Below are positions 50,566 through 59,289 of a stretch of DNA of 64,000 bases, in pieces; the stretch's first letter is position 1; each line of letters starts with the position of its first letter. This DNA comes from a bacterium (GTDB lineage: Bacteria; Planctomycetota; UBA1135; UBA2386): positions 1 through 64,000 of the forward strand of contig JANSXC010000013.1 in the NCBI GenBank assembly GCA_024743115.1. The letters run 5' to 3'. A program made the translations under genes and the position numbers. Under the pieces are notes generated by a model that searched no databases, was not told the origin of the DNA, and was given only the letters and a program-made list of their open reading frames with translations.

Positions 50566-53079
50566 TTAGAACGCCCCGACGCGGACGGTCAGCTCGTTGG
50601 AACTCGAGAGCGACGCCAGCGCGCCTTGCACGAATCTCGCGTGCAGGATCTGCTGCAGGAACACCGTGTTCACCAGGGCCACGTTATTGGGGATCGGGAC
50701 CTGCAGACGCACCTGACCGGCGGTCGGCACGATGAGCGCCGCTTCCGTTGAAGTCAGCAAGTGGCAACCGGACTGCCCCGCCGGGTGAATCTGTGGCAAG
50801 GGAATCTGCTGGGGCGTGAACCCCATGACCCAGTACGCCATCGCACCCGGAGCGAAGCCGGAAGCCGTCGATTCGAACGTAGTACCGACCCATGGCAGGC
50901 CGTCAGGTAACAGGAGGACCGGCACCGGCCTCAGGCAAGTCACCGAGCCGACCGCCACCGACGCGGGGCACGTCGTCGACAGCCATGCCACGTTGGCGGC
51001 CGGTTCATCGTTCGCCAGCGAGAAGTCTCCCGCCAACAGGACCTCCCCCGTCCGGGTCATGTGGAGGCAGTGCCCCTCCCAATCGAGCCCCGCGCCCACG
51101 GGACCCCACGAGCTACCGTTCCAGCGTGCCAGACTCGCCGGCACGCGGTCGAAACGACCCGTCGCCAGCACGTCACCGCCGGGCAACGCGAGCACGTCGT
51201 TGATCTCACCCGCCGGACCGATCGGACCAACGGCTGCATTCCACTGGCCACCGTCCCAGACGGCAGCCGAGATGTTCAGGGAGCTGCTGGTCAGCCGGAA
51301 CCGTCCGCCGACGAACACATCGCCGTTGCCCAGTACCGTGACACTGCGCACGGCGGAGTTGAATGAACCGCTCAACCCGATGCCGTACGGCGACCAGTTC
51401 GTGCCGTCCCAACGAGCGACGCGGTTGGCCGGGGCGTTGCCAGCCATCGTAAACCGACCGGCGAGGACCAGGTCGCCGTTCGGCAGGGTCGCGATGGCGT
51501 GGATCGCGTTGTTCGGCGCGCCCGGCACGGCTGACCACGACGTGCCGTCCCAACTCGCCATGAACATCGTCTGGTAGACCCCACCACCTGCGATGAGGTT
51601 GCCGTTCGGCCCGATCGCGAACGCCTCCGGCGCGAACGGCAGCCCCTGCCCCATGGCCGACCAGGACGAACCGTCCCAACGTGCCACGCCGTTGACCGGC
51701 TGAGTGCCGGCCATCGAGAAGTAGCCACCGACGACGACGTCGCCGTTTGGCAACTCGATCGCCGCCGTCGCGGTCGAGTTGACGCCGGCGCCCATGGGCG
51801 TCCAAGTCTGCCCATCCCACTGCACGACATGGTCGGCCCCGCCCGCCCCCGCGTGGCGGAAGTCCCCGCAGAGCACGAATGAGCCGTCCGCGCGTTCCGC
51901 GACATCGAAGACCGCGTCATCCGGACCACCACCCGGCGCCAACGCCCGCCAGCTCGAACCGCTCCAGATCGCCATGTGCTCAGCGCGCAGCGTGCCGGCG
52001 CCGTCGAACTGACCACCGACGAACAGCTCCCCGTTCGGGAGTTCGGTCAGTGCAATCGCGGTATCGAGGCTCGCGACGCCCCGGATCCCGGTGCCTGGCA
52101 CCGACCAGGCACCGCCGCTCCAGATGGCAACACCATCGTCGGTTGGTGAGCCGCCGACCGCGAGGTCGCCGTTCGCCAGCGGCAACAGCGACGACACGGG
52201 CAGCGACCATCGCGTCGGAAACGCGGACCACATCGTGCCGTCCCAGCGGGCGATCCGATTGGCGCCGACCGCGCCGGCCGTGGTGAAACTGCCACCGGCC
52301 ACCAGGTCACCGTTCGGCAGGACCGCGAGCGCGTTGACCAGGTTGTTCACGCCGCCGCCAAGGTCACTCCACGAACTGCCATCCCATCGGGCGATGGAGT
52401 TCACCGACTGGCCGCCAACATCCGTGAACGACCCCGCCACGATCAGGTCGCCGTTCGGCATCTCCGCGAGACCTTGCACGAACGAGGCCCCCCCGGACCG
52501 CACGCCACCGCCCACTTCGGACCAGGCCGTCCCGTCCCAGCGGGCGATCCGACGCGCGACAACTCCACCGAAGGTCTGAAACGTCCCACCAGCGATCAGA
52601 TCGCCGTTCGACAGCGTGAGCAACGCGTACACGGTCGGAGAGTTCTGACCGGTCGCCGGGCCGATCGGCGACCACGAACTGCCGTTCCAGCGCGCAATGC
52701 GGAACACGCGCTGACCGCCCGCGGACGTGAACGTGCCCGCGGCAACGAGGTCCCCGTTGGCCATTGTCGCCAATGCGTGAACGACGGAGATCCGATTCAT
52801 CCCCGAACCCAGCGACGACCAGGTCCCGGTTGCCAGATCGTATGCAGCGATCTTCTGCGCGGCCACGTCGCCGACCGCGTGGAACGCGCCACCGACCACG
52901 AGGACGGGCGGCTGCGGCCCGGCGCCGTCGGGGTCCCACATGGTCGACGCGGCCACCCAGTCGGAAGCACCGGGTGCGACATCCGATGCCGGCCAGAGCG
53001 GGGTGCACTGACCGACGGCGCTGGCTACCAACCCCAGGGCGCTGAAGAAGACGGAGAGTTGGCGTTTCATGCGGTTCAT
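50566..53079 (-). CDS. Large secreted Kelch-like repeat protein
   Basis: An 837-residue exported protein from ATG 53079 (a second ATG at 53070 is possible). After the signal peptide (ending GLVASAVGQ) come about fourteen repeats of 45-50 residues with the pattern ARWDGSSWS followed by VxALxxLPNGDLVVGGxF, as in PNGDLVAGGSFTTAG. This is a beta-propeller of Kelch or delta-60 type, likely two propellers. The C-terminal 90 residues (WVMGFTPQQIPLPQ to NELTVRVGAF) are the domain shared with other secreted proteins of the window. Probably a surface-binding protein. Confidence 0.8.
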   Translation of the reverse strand: MNRMKRQLSVFFSALGLVASAVGQCTPLWPASDVAPGASDWVAASTMWDPDGAGPQPPVLVVGGAFHAVGDVAAQKIAAYDLATGTWSSLGSGMNRISVVHALATMANGDLVAAGTFTSAGGQRVFRIARWNGSSWSPIGPATGQNSPTVYALLTLSNGDLIAGGTFQTFGGVVARRIARWDGTAWSEVGGGVRSGGASFVQGLAEMPNGDLIVAGSFTDVGGQSVNSIARWDGSSWSDLGGGVNNLVNALAVLPNGDLVAGGSFTTAGAVGANRIARWDGTMWSAFPTRWSLPVSSLLPLANGDLAVGGSPTDDGVAIWSGGAWSVPGTGIRGVASLDTAIALTELPNGELFVGGQFDGAGTLRAEHMAIWSGSSWRALAPGGGPDDAVFDVAERADGSFVLCGDFRHAGAGGADHVVQWDGQTWTPMGAGVNSTATAAIELPNGDVVVGGYFSMAGTQPVNGVARWDGSSWSAMGQGLPFAPEAFAIGPNGNLIAGGGVYQTMFMASWDGTSWSAVPGAPNNAIHAIATLPNGDLVLAGRFTMAGNAPANRVARWDGTNWSPYGIGLSGSFNSAVRSVTVLGNGDVFVGGRFRLTSSSLNISAAVWDGGQWNAAVGPIGPAGEINDVLALPGGDVLATGRFDRVPASLARWNGSSWGPVGAGLDWEGHCLHMTRTGEVLLAGDFSLANDEPAANVAWLSTTCPASVAVGSVTCLRPVPVLLLPDGLPWVGTTFESTASGFAPGAMAYWVMGFTPQQIPLPQIHPAGQSGCHLLTSTEAALIVPTAGQVRLQVPIPNNVALVNTVFLQQILHARFVQGALASLSSSNELTVRVGAF

Positions 53080-53255
53080 CGGGTCTTCGGTCGGTCGCGT
53101 TCGTCGCTGCGGGACGAGGTGCCAGATCCGTCGCCGGATAACACAGAATCGCACACGACACCCGACTCGGTAACCAACCTGCGCGGCCTGGAGTGTGGCC
53201 GTCCGTAGCGCGTGCGCACGCAAGCGGTCGACCGCAAAGACGTCCGGCTCGCGGG

Positions 53256-53957
53256 CTACCGCCGCGGTGGCTCCAACGCCCCGAACGGGTCGTTGCCGGG
53301 TCGCTGCACCGCGTCGGGCCAGGCCATCACCGCTCGGTCCGACTTCACGAACTCGGGCGCCCCGACAACCACCACAACCGCCCGTACGCCGGCCGGCAAC
53401 CCGGGCCCCGGTTCGTCGAGCACGTCGACACTCGCGGCGACGACGTGTCGCACCTCGCCCGCTGCGAGCATGCGCCAGGCTTCACGCAGGGCAGCGCCGC
53501 GGCGGTCGTCGTCGACGGAGATGCTCATGGTCGGGCCGTGTAGCTTGAAGCGCAGCGCGACCTCACCGAGGCTCGTGGTCGGAAGCGTGTAGGGGAAGAT
53601 CGTCGCGGCGACGAGTTCGCCTGCGAGCGAAGCGGTGTATCGGCGATCGATCTCGAGGCAGCCGACGTGGGTCTCCGCGATCAGGGCCGCGTCGCGCAGT
53701 TCGTCGGGCGTGAGCACTTCGCCGAGGCCGGCCGCATGGGCGGCGAGCACGAGCGAACGTGAGATCCGATCGAGTCGCCGATAGGTCGTGTCACTGTGGC
53801 CAAAGACGGTTCGCAACGTGCGGCCATCGCCAGGAGCCGGGGATCCGAGCTCGGTCCATGATACGTCGATGCCGCCCGTTCCGCGCAGGTTCCGGCCATC
53901 GAGCACGCCGGCAGCGAGCACGCGCGGGGTCGAATCGTCTGATGTCATGGAACTCAC
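53256..53957 (-). CDS. Chain-length-factor-like ketosynthase homologue
   Basis: A 233-residue protein with a beta-ketoacyl-synthase N-terminal fold (TVFGHSDTTYRRLDRISR, ALIAETHVGCLEID, SLGEVALRFKLHGPTMS), but where ketosynthases have the catalytic Cys after the GP turn it reads SISVDDDRRGAAL. It is half the usual length and lacks the active-site His motifs. It therefore fits the small chain-length-factor-like subunits that dimerise with a ketosynthase in aryl polyene clusters. The ATG overlaps the stop of the ketosynthase gene by four bases. It is the last gene of the cluster. Confidence 0.8.
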   Translation of the reverse strand: MSSMTSDDSTPRVLAAGVLDGRNLRGTGGIDVSWTELGSPAPGDGRTLRTVFGHSDTTYRRLDRISRSLVLAAHAAGLGEVLTPDELRDAALIAETHVGCLEIDRRYTASLAGELVAATIFPYTLPTTSLGEVALRFKLHGPTMSISVDDDRRGAALREAWRMLAAGEVRHVVAASVDVLDEPGPGLPAGVRAVVVVVGAPEFVKSDRAVMAWPDAVQRPGNDPFGALEPPRR

Positions 53958-55078
53958 AGCTCGAACACCGCCGCGGCCTGCACGCCCCCGAAACCACTCG
54001 CGACTTTGAGAACGCGACGCGCGCCGCTGAGCGCGCGCGGCTCGCGCTGCACGTCGAGCCGGGGGTCGACGCCGAGTTCTTCGAGCCCGACGTTGCCAGG
54101 AACGCTTTGGCGTTCGAGTGCCGCGATCGCGAGCAACGCCTCGATGGTGCCAGCGGCACCGAGCGTGTGCCCGGTCTGCGACTTCGTGCCGAACGCCGGT
54201 GGGGTGCGGCCACCAGCCGCGCCGAACAGGTTGCCGAGCCCGATCGCCTCCGTCTCGTCGTTCGCGCGCGTGCCGGTGCCGTGCAGGTGCAGCACATCGA
54301 TGTCGTTCAGCTCGAGACCGGCGTGCGCGACGGCCCGCGCTGCCGCGAGCCCGACACCGCGCCCTTCGTAATCGGGACCGGTGACGTGGCAGCCGTCGTT
54401 CGCGCCACCGTAGCCGCGAAGGCGCACACCCTGCGACTGAGACCGATCGGCGGTGAGGACGATCGCACCTGCGCCGTCACCGAGCGAGACGCCCCGCCGG
54501 GATCGATCGAACGGGCGGCACACCTCGGGATCGAGCGCGTGCATGCCACCAAATCCGCGCAGGATGAACTCGTTGAGCACATCGACGCCGACGACGAGCG
54601 CATGTTCGAGTTCGCCGGCCGCGATCCGGCGCGCGGCCATCGCGAGTGCGACGAGACCAGATGCGCACGCCGCGGAAATCGCACTGTGGACCTTGGCGAG
54701 CTCGAGTCGGCGCGCAACGTCCTGCGCGAGGCGCAGCGGCGAACCGTAGCCGTCACCCGCCATCGTGATGCCCGCAAGATCGGCTTTGGTGCTCGCGAGG
54801 AAGAGCCCGATGTCATCGCTGTGGATGCCGGCGTCCGCAAGCGCCTCGCGACCGGCCACGGCACCCGCATGACCGATGAGTTCGGTCTCGGGAACGCTCG
54901 ACCCGAACGCGGCAGCAGGGATCTCCCCCGCGACGCTCGTCGGCGCCGGGAAGCCGGCGGTGCGCTGCCGCGGCTGCAGAGCGGTGCGCCCCGCGAACAC
55001 GCCGTCGACGAGTGCCGCGTGGCCGGCTCCGAACCCGCTGATCGCGCCCCGGCCCGCGATCCAGACCTCACGCTTCAT
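53954..55078 (-). CDS. Beta-ketoacyl-ACP synthase, aryl polyene type
   Basis: A 374-residue ketosynthase that extends an ACP-bound acyl chain by two carbons. The catalytic triad is complete: Cys138 in SAISAACASGL, His266 in LHLHGTGTRAND and His304 in GTKSQTGHTLGAAG. The ATG at 55078 is used because the frame upstream is the shadow of the DUF3261 gene. It is coupled by four-base overlaps to the DUF3261 lipoprotein on one side and to the chain-length-factor-like gene on the other. In aryl polyene systems such a pair sets the polyene length. Confidence 0.9.
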   Translation of the reverse strand: MKREVWIAGRGAISGFGAGHAALVDGVFAGRTALQPRQRTAGFPAPTSVAGEIPAAAFGSSVPETELIGHAGAVAGREALADAGIHSDDIGLFLASTKADLAGITMAGDGYGSPLRLAQDVARRLELAKVHSAISAACASGLVALAMAARRIAAGELEHALVVGVDVLNEFILRGFGGMHALDPEVCRPFDRSRRGVSLGDGAGAIVLTADRSQSQGVRLRGYGGANDGCHVTGPDYEGRGVGLAAARAVAHAGLELNDIDVLHLHGTGTRANDETEAIGLGNLFGAAGGRTPPAFGTKSQTGHTLGAAGTIEALLAIAALERQSVPGNVGLEELGVDPRLDVQREPRALSGARRVLKVASGFGGVQAAAVFEL

Positions 55079-55740
55079 CGACCGCCATCCTCCGGGAGCC
55101 CAGCCTTCGTGAGCACCGTCTCCGCATGCGTGTCGACGACGAGCTCGTAACCGAACCAACCGTTCTCGAGCCGCACGCGCGACGGCCCACGCCAATCGGG
55201 CTGCGCCCAGTCGTAGTGCACGACGATCGGCTCGGCGCGATCGTCCCGTTCGAACCGCCGCTCGACGAGTCGTCCGCCGGCCCAGCGCTCGATCACCCGC
55301 TCGCCGTCGACCCGCGCCGAAGCGACCCTCGCGGCCATGCCAGCGGGCACACCCGGCGGCAGCCACGAATAGAACGCGCGCTGCACGTCGAGCACGATGA
55401 AGCGCGCCGGGAAGGGCAACTCCATACTCGTGCGGTTCTCGACCGCGACCTCACCGTTCTGCAGCGTGATCACGAACCCGACCGAGCCCGTCGGTGAGAG
55501 CCCGAGCACCGTGAGCTTGTCACCCTGCTTCTGCAACGCCGCGTCGAAGCCGCGCTGCTGACCGTCGCCCCAATGCGCAGTGACGCGTTGCTGCCAGACA
55601 ACGTCGAACGGCAAGCCATCCGGGCCACGCAGTTCACCCGGATAGTCCGATGCCGAGAAGGCCGGCCTCTCGGCGGACGAACACGCCGTCAAAGCCGGGA
55701 ACACCAGAGCCAGGTTCAGAAGTGAGAAGGTTCTCATCAC
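55075..55740 (-). CDS. DUF3261 lipoprotein of the aryl polyene cluster
   Basis: A 221-residue lipoprotein: signal peptide with lipobox LTAC (C20), then a beta-rich domain with YPGELRGPDGLPFDVVWQQ, KLTVLGLSPTGSVGFVITL and ENGWFGYELVVDTHAE. DUF3261 proteins are found almost only in aryl polyene/flexirubin-type clusters, next to LolA-like and MMPL genes, and are thought to help move the lipid to or in the outer membrane. The gene overlaps both neighbours by four bases. Confidence 0.85.
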   Translation of the reverse strand: MMRTFSLLNLALVFPALTACSSAERPAFSASDYPGELRGPDGLPFDVVWQQRVTAHWGDGQQRGFDAALQKQGDKLTVLGLSPTGSVGFVITLQNGEVAVENRTSMELPFPARFIVLDVQRAFYSWLPPGVPAGMAARVASARVDGERVIERWAGGRLVERRFERDDRAEPIVVHYDWAQPDWRGPSRVRLENGWFGYELVVDTHAETVLTKAGLPEDGGR

Positions 55741-58133
55741 GGCGAAGTCTCGCCGCCAGCCTCACTCTGCGGCGGACGGGCGAGGGCGGCGCAAACCGTC
55801 GGCGCCAGGACGAGACACAGTAGCACTCCGACTCCCGAAGTCAGGCCAATGCTGCGCAGCGGCGGTTGCTCGGAAAGCGCGAGCAGCCCGAAGCCGAGAA
55901 CGGTCGAGATCCCGGCCACCGCGACGGCAAGATGGGTCGCCGACAGTCGCCGTTCCTCGCGATGGTTCTCGGTCAGGAACACGCCGTAGTCGACCCCCAT
56001 GCTCACGACCATCAGCAGCGCGACCAGTGACAGCATGTTGAGTTCGACGCCGCAGAGCGCGAGCAGCCCGAGGGTGCCGGCGGCAGCGGCCACGGCCGGC
56101 CCCCATGCCATGAGCGTCGGCCGCACGGCGCGATGCCGCAGCAACACGAGCCCGAGCACGCCCGCGAGACCGATCAGCCAGAGCTGCAGCATGCGCTCGC
56201 GATACGCACCGTAGGCGGTCGTGAGCGCGCCTTCGATCGCGACGAGACGACCGCCGGGAACGGTTTCGACCGCGGCCTGCAATGCCGCGGGATCGACGAG
56301 CCCGTGCAGGAAACTCACGAAGCCGACGCGATCATCGAGCGTGATGCGGAACGGCCGCGCCAACGGCTCGAGCGGCGTAGAGGCGAGATCACCGGGCACG
56401 AGCGGCGCTGGTGGCTCGGCAGCGAGCGCCGAACGAAACGGTTCGAACGCCTCGGCGACGAAACCTGCAGCCACGAACGCGTCGCGGGTCGCCGCCCAGA
56501 GGCCGGGCGTGTTCCGCACGACGTGATCGACGGCGCGCTGACGGGCCGCACTCGGCACGAGAGCACTCAGGCTGCGATAACTCGTGAGCTTGCCGCTCGC
56601 GACCGCCTCGTCGAGCACCCGCGCGACCTCGTCGTTGACCGCGAGCGCCGCCTCCTCGTCGGCTCCGAGCGCGACGACGAGGCGCCCCTGTTCGTAGCGC
56701 ACGACACGGTCGCGCACCGCCGCGTCGGCGGCGAGAAGCTCGGGGTCGAGCCGGTTCAACGCCGCGATGTCGTCGTTCCAGCGCAACTGCGGCAACCCGA
56801 TGCCCGCGATCGCGATCACCAACCCGAGCGGCAACCACAGCCAGCGGCGACGAGAGGCGCGGACCTCGAGCACGGCCCGCATGCCGGCGACGATCGCGCA
56901 GCCGACGCGAGTCGGTTTCGCAGAGCGCGCCGCGAGTCCGGGCAAGAAGACCCGTGTCGCAAGAACCGCGCCGAGGATGCCGAATACCGCGAAGACGGCG
57001 AGCTGGCGCAAGCCGGGGAACGCCGAGACCATCAAGGCGAGGAAGCCCGTGACCGTCGTCGCGGCACCGAGCACGAGCGGCGACCAGATGCCGCGCAGGG
57101 TGGCTCGCGGTCCGTTCGGGTCGGGCGCGAACGCGTGGTGGCAATGAAAGTGCACGGCGTAGTCGATCGTGACCCCGATCAGCGCGGCACCGAACGCCAG
57201 GGTGAGACCGTGCACGTGGCCGAACAGCCACTGACACGCGAGCGCGCCGGCGACGAATGCAGATCCGACCACGGGCAACACGAGCACCACGAGTCGCAGC
57301 GACCGGAAGACGACGAGCAGAAAGAACACGAGCCCGATCGTCGATCCGATCGAGACGCGCTGGATGTCGCCGCGGATCGCGCTTTCGGCGCGCACGGCAA
57401 ACCGGTTCGTGCCGCTCATGCCGAGCGTCAACGTGCCATCGAACTCATCATCGACGCGAGCGAACGCCGCTTCGAGACCTGCGAGGAACGGCCGCTGCTT
57501 CGTACCATCCGAAGCCGGCGAATGGGTCGCGAGGAACATCACGGCCGCGCGCCCGTCCGCGGTGACGAAACGTCCCTCGGTGATCCCGAGCCCTTCGCCC
57601 CGCCCGGCCATCAGACGTTCGAAGAGGGTCGGCAGGATCAGCAGCGGGTCGCCGGGTGCAACCCGCGAGAGCAGACTCGACATCGGCGTGGCGAGCTTGC
57701 GCTTGAGCTCCGTTGCCGCATCCGCGAGTGCTGCCGGCGCCAGCCGTTCACGGGCACTCTCGGCGTCGACCGCCAGGAAGCCGAACCGTCGCGGTTCGTA
57801 GATCGCCCACAGGGCCTCTTCGAGACCGGACGGCGGCCCGGCGTCGAGAAACGCGAGCTCGGCGGCGACGCGCGGTTCTTCACGCAGCGCCGCCTCGAAG
57901 GATCGACTCGCGGCAACCGCGGTTGCGGTATCGGGTGCATCGACGAGCACCACCATCGTCCGACCGAGTTCGCCCGCCGCGATCTCGCGCGCGAGGTGGA
58001 CCTCGTCGGCCGCCGCGCCGTCCGGCAGGAAGTGTGCGATGTCCGTGACGACGCGCAGGTCGATCACGAGCCACGCGATCGCCGCGCCCAGGATCAACGC
58101 ACCGAGGGCGAGCGCGCGACGCTCCGGCACCAT
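55737..58133 (-). CDS. MMPL/RND-type exporter
   Basis: A 798-residue polytopic transporter. The first helix starts at residue 8 (LALGALILGAAIAWLVIDL), then a large periplasmic loop (about 30-260), five helices (GSTIGLVFFLLVVFRSLRL, GVTIDYAVHFHCHH), a second loop and a second helical block (LVALLMVVSMGVDYGVFLTE). This is the RND superfamily in its MMPL-type half-duplicated form; intramembrane Asp residues in ITIDYAVHF-like and MGVDYGVFL motifs would carry protons. It matches COG4258-type exporters of aryl polyene clusters and probably exports the finished polyene lipid. The ATG overlaps the stop of the LolA-like gene by one base. Confidence 0.9.
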   Translation of the reverse strand: MVPERRALALGALILGAAIAWLVIDLRVVTDIAHFLPDGAAADEVHLAREIAAGELGRTMVVLVDAPDTATAVAASRSFEAALREEPRVAAELAFLDAGPPSGLEEALWAIYEPRRFGFLAVDAESARERLAPAALADAATELKRKLATPMSSLLSRVAPGDPLLILPTLFERLMAGRGEGLGITEGRFVTADGRAAVMFLATHSPASDGTKQRPFLAGLEAAFARVDDEFDGTLTLGMSGTNRFAVRAESAIRGDIQRVSIGSTIGLVFFLLVVFRSLRLVVLVLPVVGSAFVAGALACQWLFGHVHGLTLAFGAALIGVTIDYAVHFHCHHAFAPDPNGPRATLRGIWSPLVLGAATTVTGFLALMVSAFPGLRQLAVFAVFGILGAVLATRVFLPGLAARSAKPTRVGCAIVAGMRAVLEVRASRRRWLWLPLGLVIAIAGIGLPQLRWNDDIAALNRLDPELLAADAAVRDRVVRYEQGRLVVALGADEEAALAVNDEVARVLDEAVASGKLTSYRSLSALVPSAARQRAVDHVVRNTPGLWAATRDAFVAAGFVAEAFEPFRSALAAEPPAPLVPGDLASTPLEPLARPFRITLDDRVGFVSFLHGLVDPAALQAAVETVPGGRLVAIEGALTTAYGAYRERMLQLWLIGLAGVLGLVLLRHRAVRPTLMAWGPAVAAAAGTLGLLALCGVELNMLSLVALLMVVSMGVDYGVFLTENHREERRLSATHLAVAVAGISTVLGFGLLALSEQPPLRSIGLTSGVGVLLCLVLAPTVCAALARPPQSEAGGETSP

Positions 58134-58882
58134 CAACCGTCCTTCGACTTGCGAGCCGGAGAGGGTGTCGCCGCCCGCTCGGCGGCGATCCCGAACAGCT
58201 TCTTGCGCTCCCCGGCATCGAAACGTCGCTTTGGATCGGCCTTCACGATCTTCGTCACCGTACGGTCCCCGCTCGGCTCGAGGAGAACGATCCGGGTCAC
58301 CGCCTGTCCACGACCTTCGAGCGTCAAGCACTTCAGCATGCGCGTCAGCGGTTCTTTGCGTGGCGCCAGCGCGAGCGACCACGCCAGGCGATCGGTGGCA
58401 CTCTTCGTGTAGCGGATCTCGTAGTGCTTCGTCAGCGCTTCGCGGTCGCCGCGAAACACACGCACGAGCGACGTCACGAACAGGCGCAAATGATCGCTCT
58501 TTCGCAGATCGACGACCTCGACGCCGTCGCGGCCGGCCATGCGGAGCTCGCGGGGCGTGATCGTGAGCCGCGACTTCTCCGGCGCCTCGACCACGCGAGC
58601 CATGTAGCCGGGCTGCAGGAAGTACAGTCGACCGCGACTCTTCAGCGGCACGGCCAACAACCCGAGATGTTTCTCTTCGGTGTAGCTCGCCTCGAGGCCC
58701 GGCATCGCGGCAAACGCAGCGAAGAGCGCCTTCGCGTCCGCGGGGCGCTCCGGCTGCGGTTTCGGCGTCGACCCGTTAGCCGTCTGCGCGGTCAGGCTCG
58801 TGAGCACGATCGCGCTCATCACGGTCGCGACCGTCAGGACTCGCCGCAGGCCGCGGCACGGGCAATCGCTCGAGGAACGCAT
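58133..58882 (-). CDS. LolA-like outer-membrane carrier protein
   Basis: An exported protein of about 249 residues from ATG 58882; a signal peptide runs to about residue 37 (RVLTVATVMSAIVLTSLTAQ). The mature domain has the LolA half-barrel pattern (LFAAFAAMPGLEASYTEEKH, LKSRGRLYFLQPGYMARVVE, RLTITPRELRMAGRDGVEV). LolA-like proteins of this kind ferry lipids across the periplasm; in aryl polyene clusters they accompany the MMPL exporter. The start overlaps the thioesterase 3' end by about 107 bases, which is long, so a later start at 58819 is possible. Confidence 0.85.
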   Translation of the reverse strand: MRSSSDCPCRGLRRVLTVATVMSAIVLTSLTAQTANGSTPKPQPERPADAKALFAAFAAMPGLEASYTEEKHLGLLAVPLKSRGRLYFLQPGYMARVVEAPEKSRLTITPRELRMAGRDGVEVVDLRKSDHLRLFVTSLVRVFRGDREALTKHYEIRYTKSATDRLAWSLALAPRKEPLTRMLKCLTLEGRGQAVTRIVLLEPSGDRTVTKIVKADPKRRFDAGERKKLFGIAAERAATPSPARKSKDG

Positions 58883-59273
58883 CGGGTGTGGTTGGCAGTA
58901 GTTCGCCATCGGCATCGGTCACCGCGAGCACGGTCGTGCCGCGGGCGCTCCAGCGATCAGTGCGCGAATTGTAGATATCGTAGTTCACCCGGATCAAGGG
59001 CTCGACCGCGCCGAACCAGGCCGTAATCGTAACGGGGTCGGAATACATCAACGGCGCCATGTAGCGCACCTTGAGATCGACCACGTACATCCGGTGGCCG
59101 AGCGCGCGGATCTGGTGCACTTCGAGTTCGCGACTGGCGAACAGCTCGGTGCGGCCGAGTTCGAACCACTCGAGGTAGCGACCGTGCCACGCGACGTTGA
59201 GCGGATCGCATTGGTGGAACGCGACCTTGGTCTCGACGGTGATCGCGTGATCGGGACGGCGGGGTCGGGTCAC
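58776..59273 (-). CDS. Hotdog-fold acyl-CoA thioesterase
   Basis: A 165-residue thioesterase of the 4-hydroxybenzoyl-CoA type (COG0824). The motif KVAFHQCDPLNVAWHGRYLE carries the catalytic Asp and the conserved His and Tyr, followed by WFELGRTELF and KVRYMAPLMYSDPVTI. The tail beyond about residue 140 is Arg/Asp-rich and may be poorly ordered. The start is the GTG at 59273, with TTGGAG upstream; no ATG is suitable. In aryl polyene clusters this enzyme probably releases or edits aryl- or acyl-thioesters. Confidence 0.85.
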   Translation of the reverse strand: MTRPRRPDHAITVETKVAFHQCDPLNVAWHGRYLEWFELGRTELFASRELEVHQIRALGHRMYVVDLKVRYMAPLMYSDPVTITAWFGAVEPLIRVNYDIYNSRTDRWSARGTTVLAVTDADGELLPTTPDAFLERLPVPRPAASPDGRDRDERDRAHEPDRADG

Positions 59274-59289
59274 TGCATGCTCCAATACA

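Noticed and set aside
50615..53050. Tandem DNA repeats or a CRISPR array in the Kelch-like gene
   Set aside because: The periodicity is at the protein level (45-50 residues) with diverged codons. There are no identical direct repeats with unique spacers.
56133..58412. A 759-residue plus-strand open frame opposite the MMPL exporter
   Set aside because: Arg/Glu-rich composition with no domain, antisense to a clear RND-type exporter.
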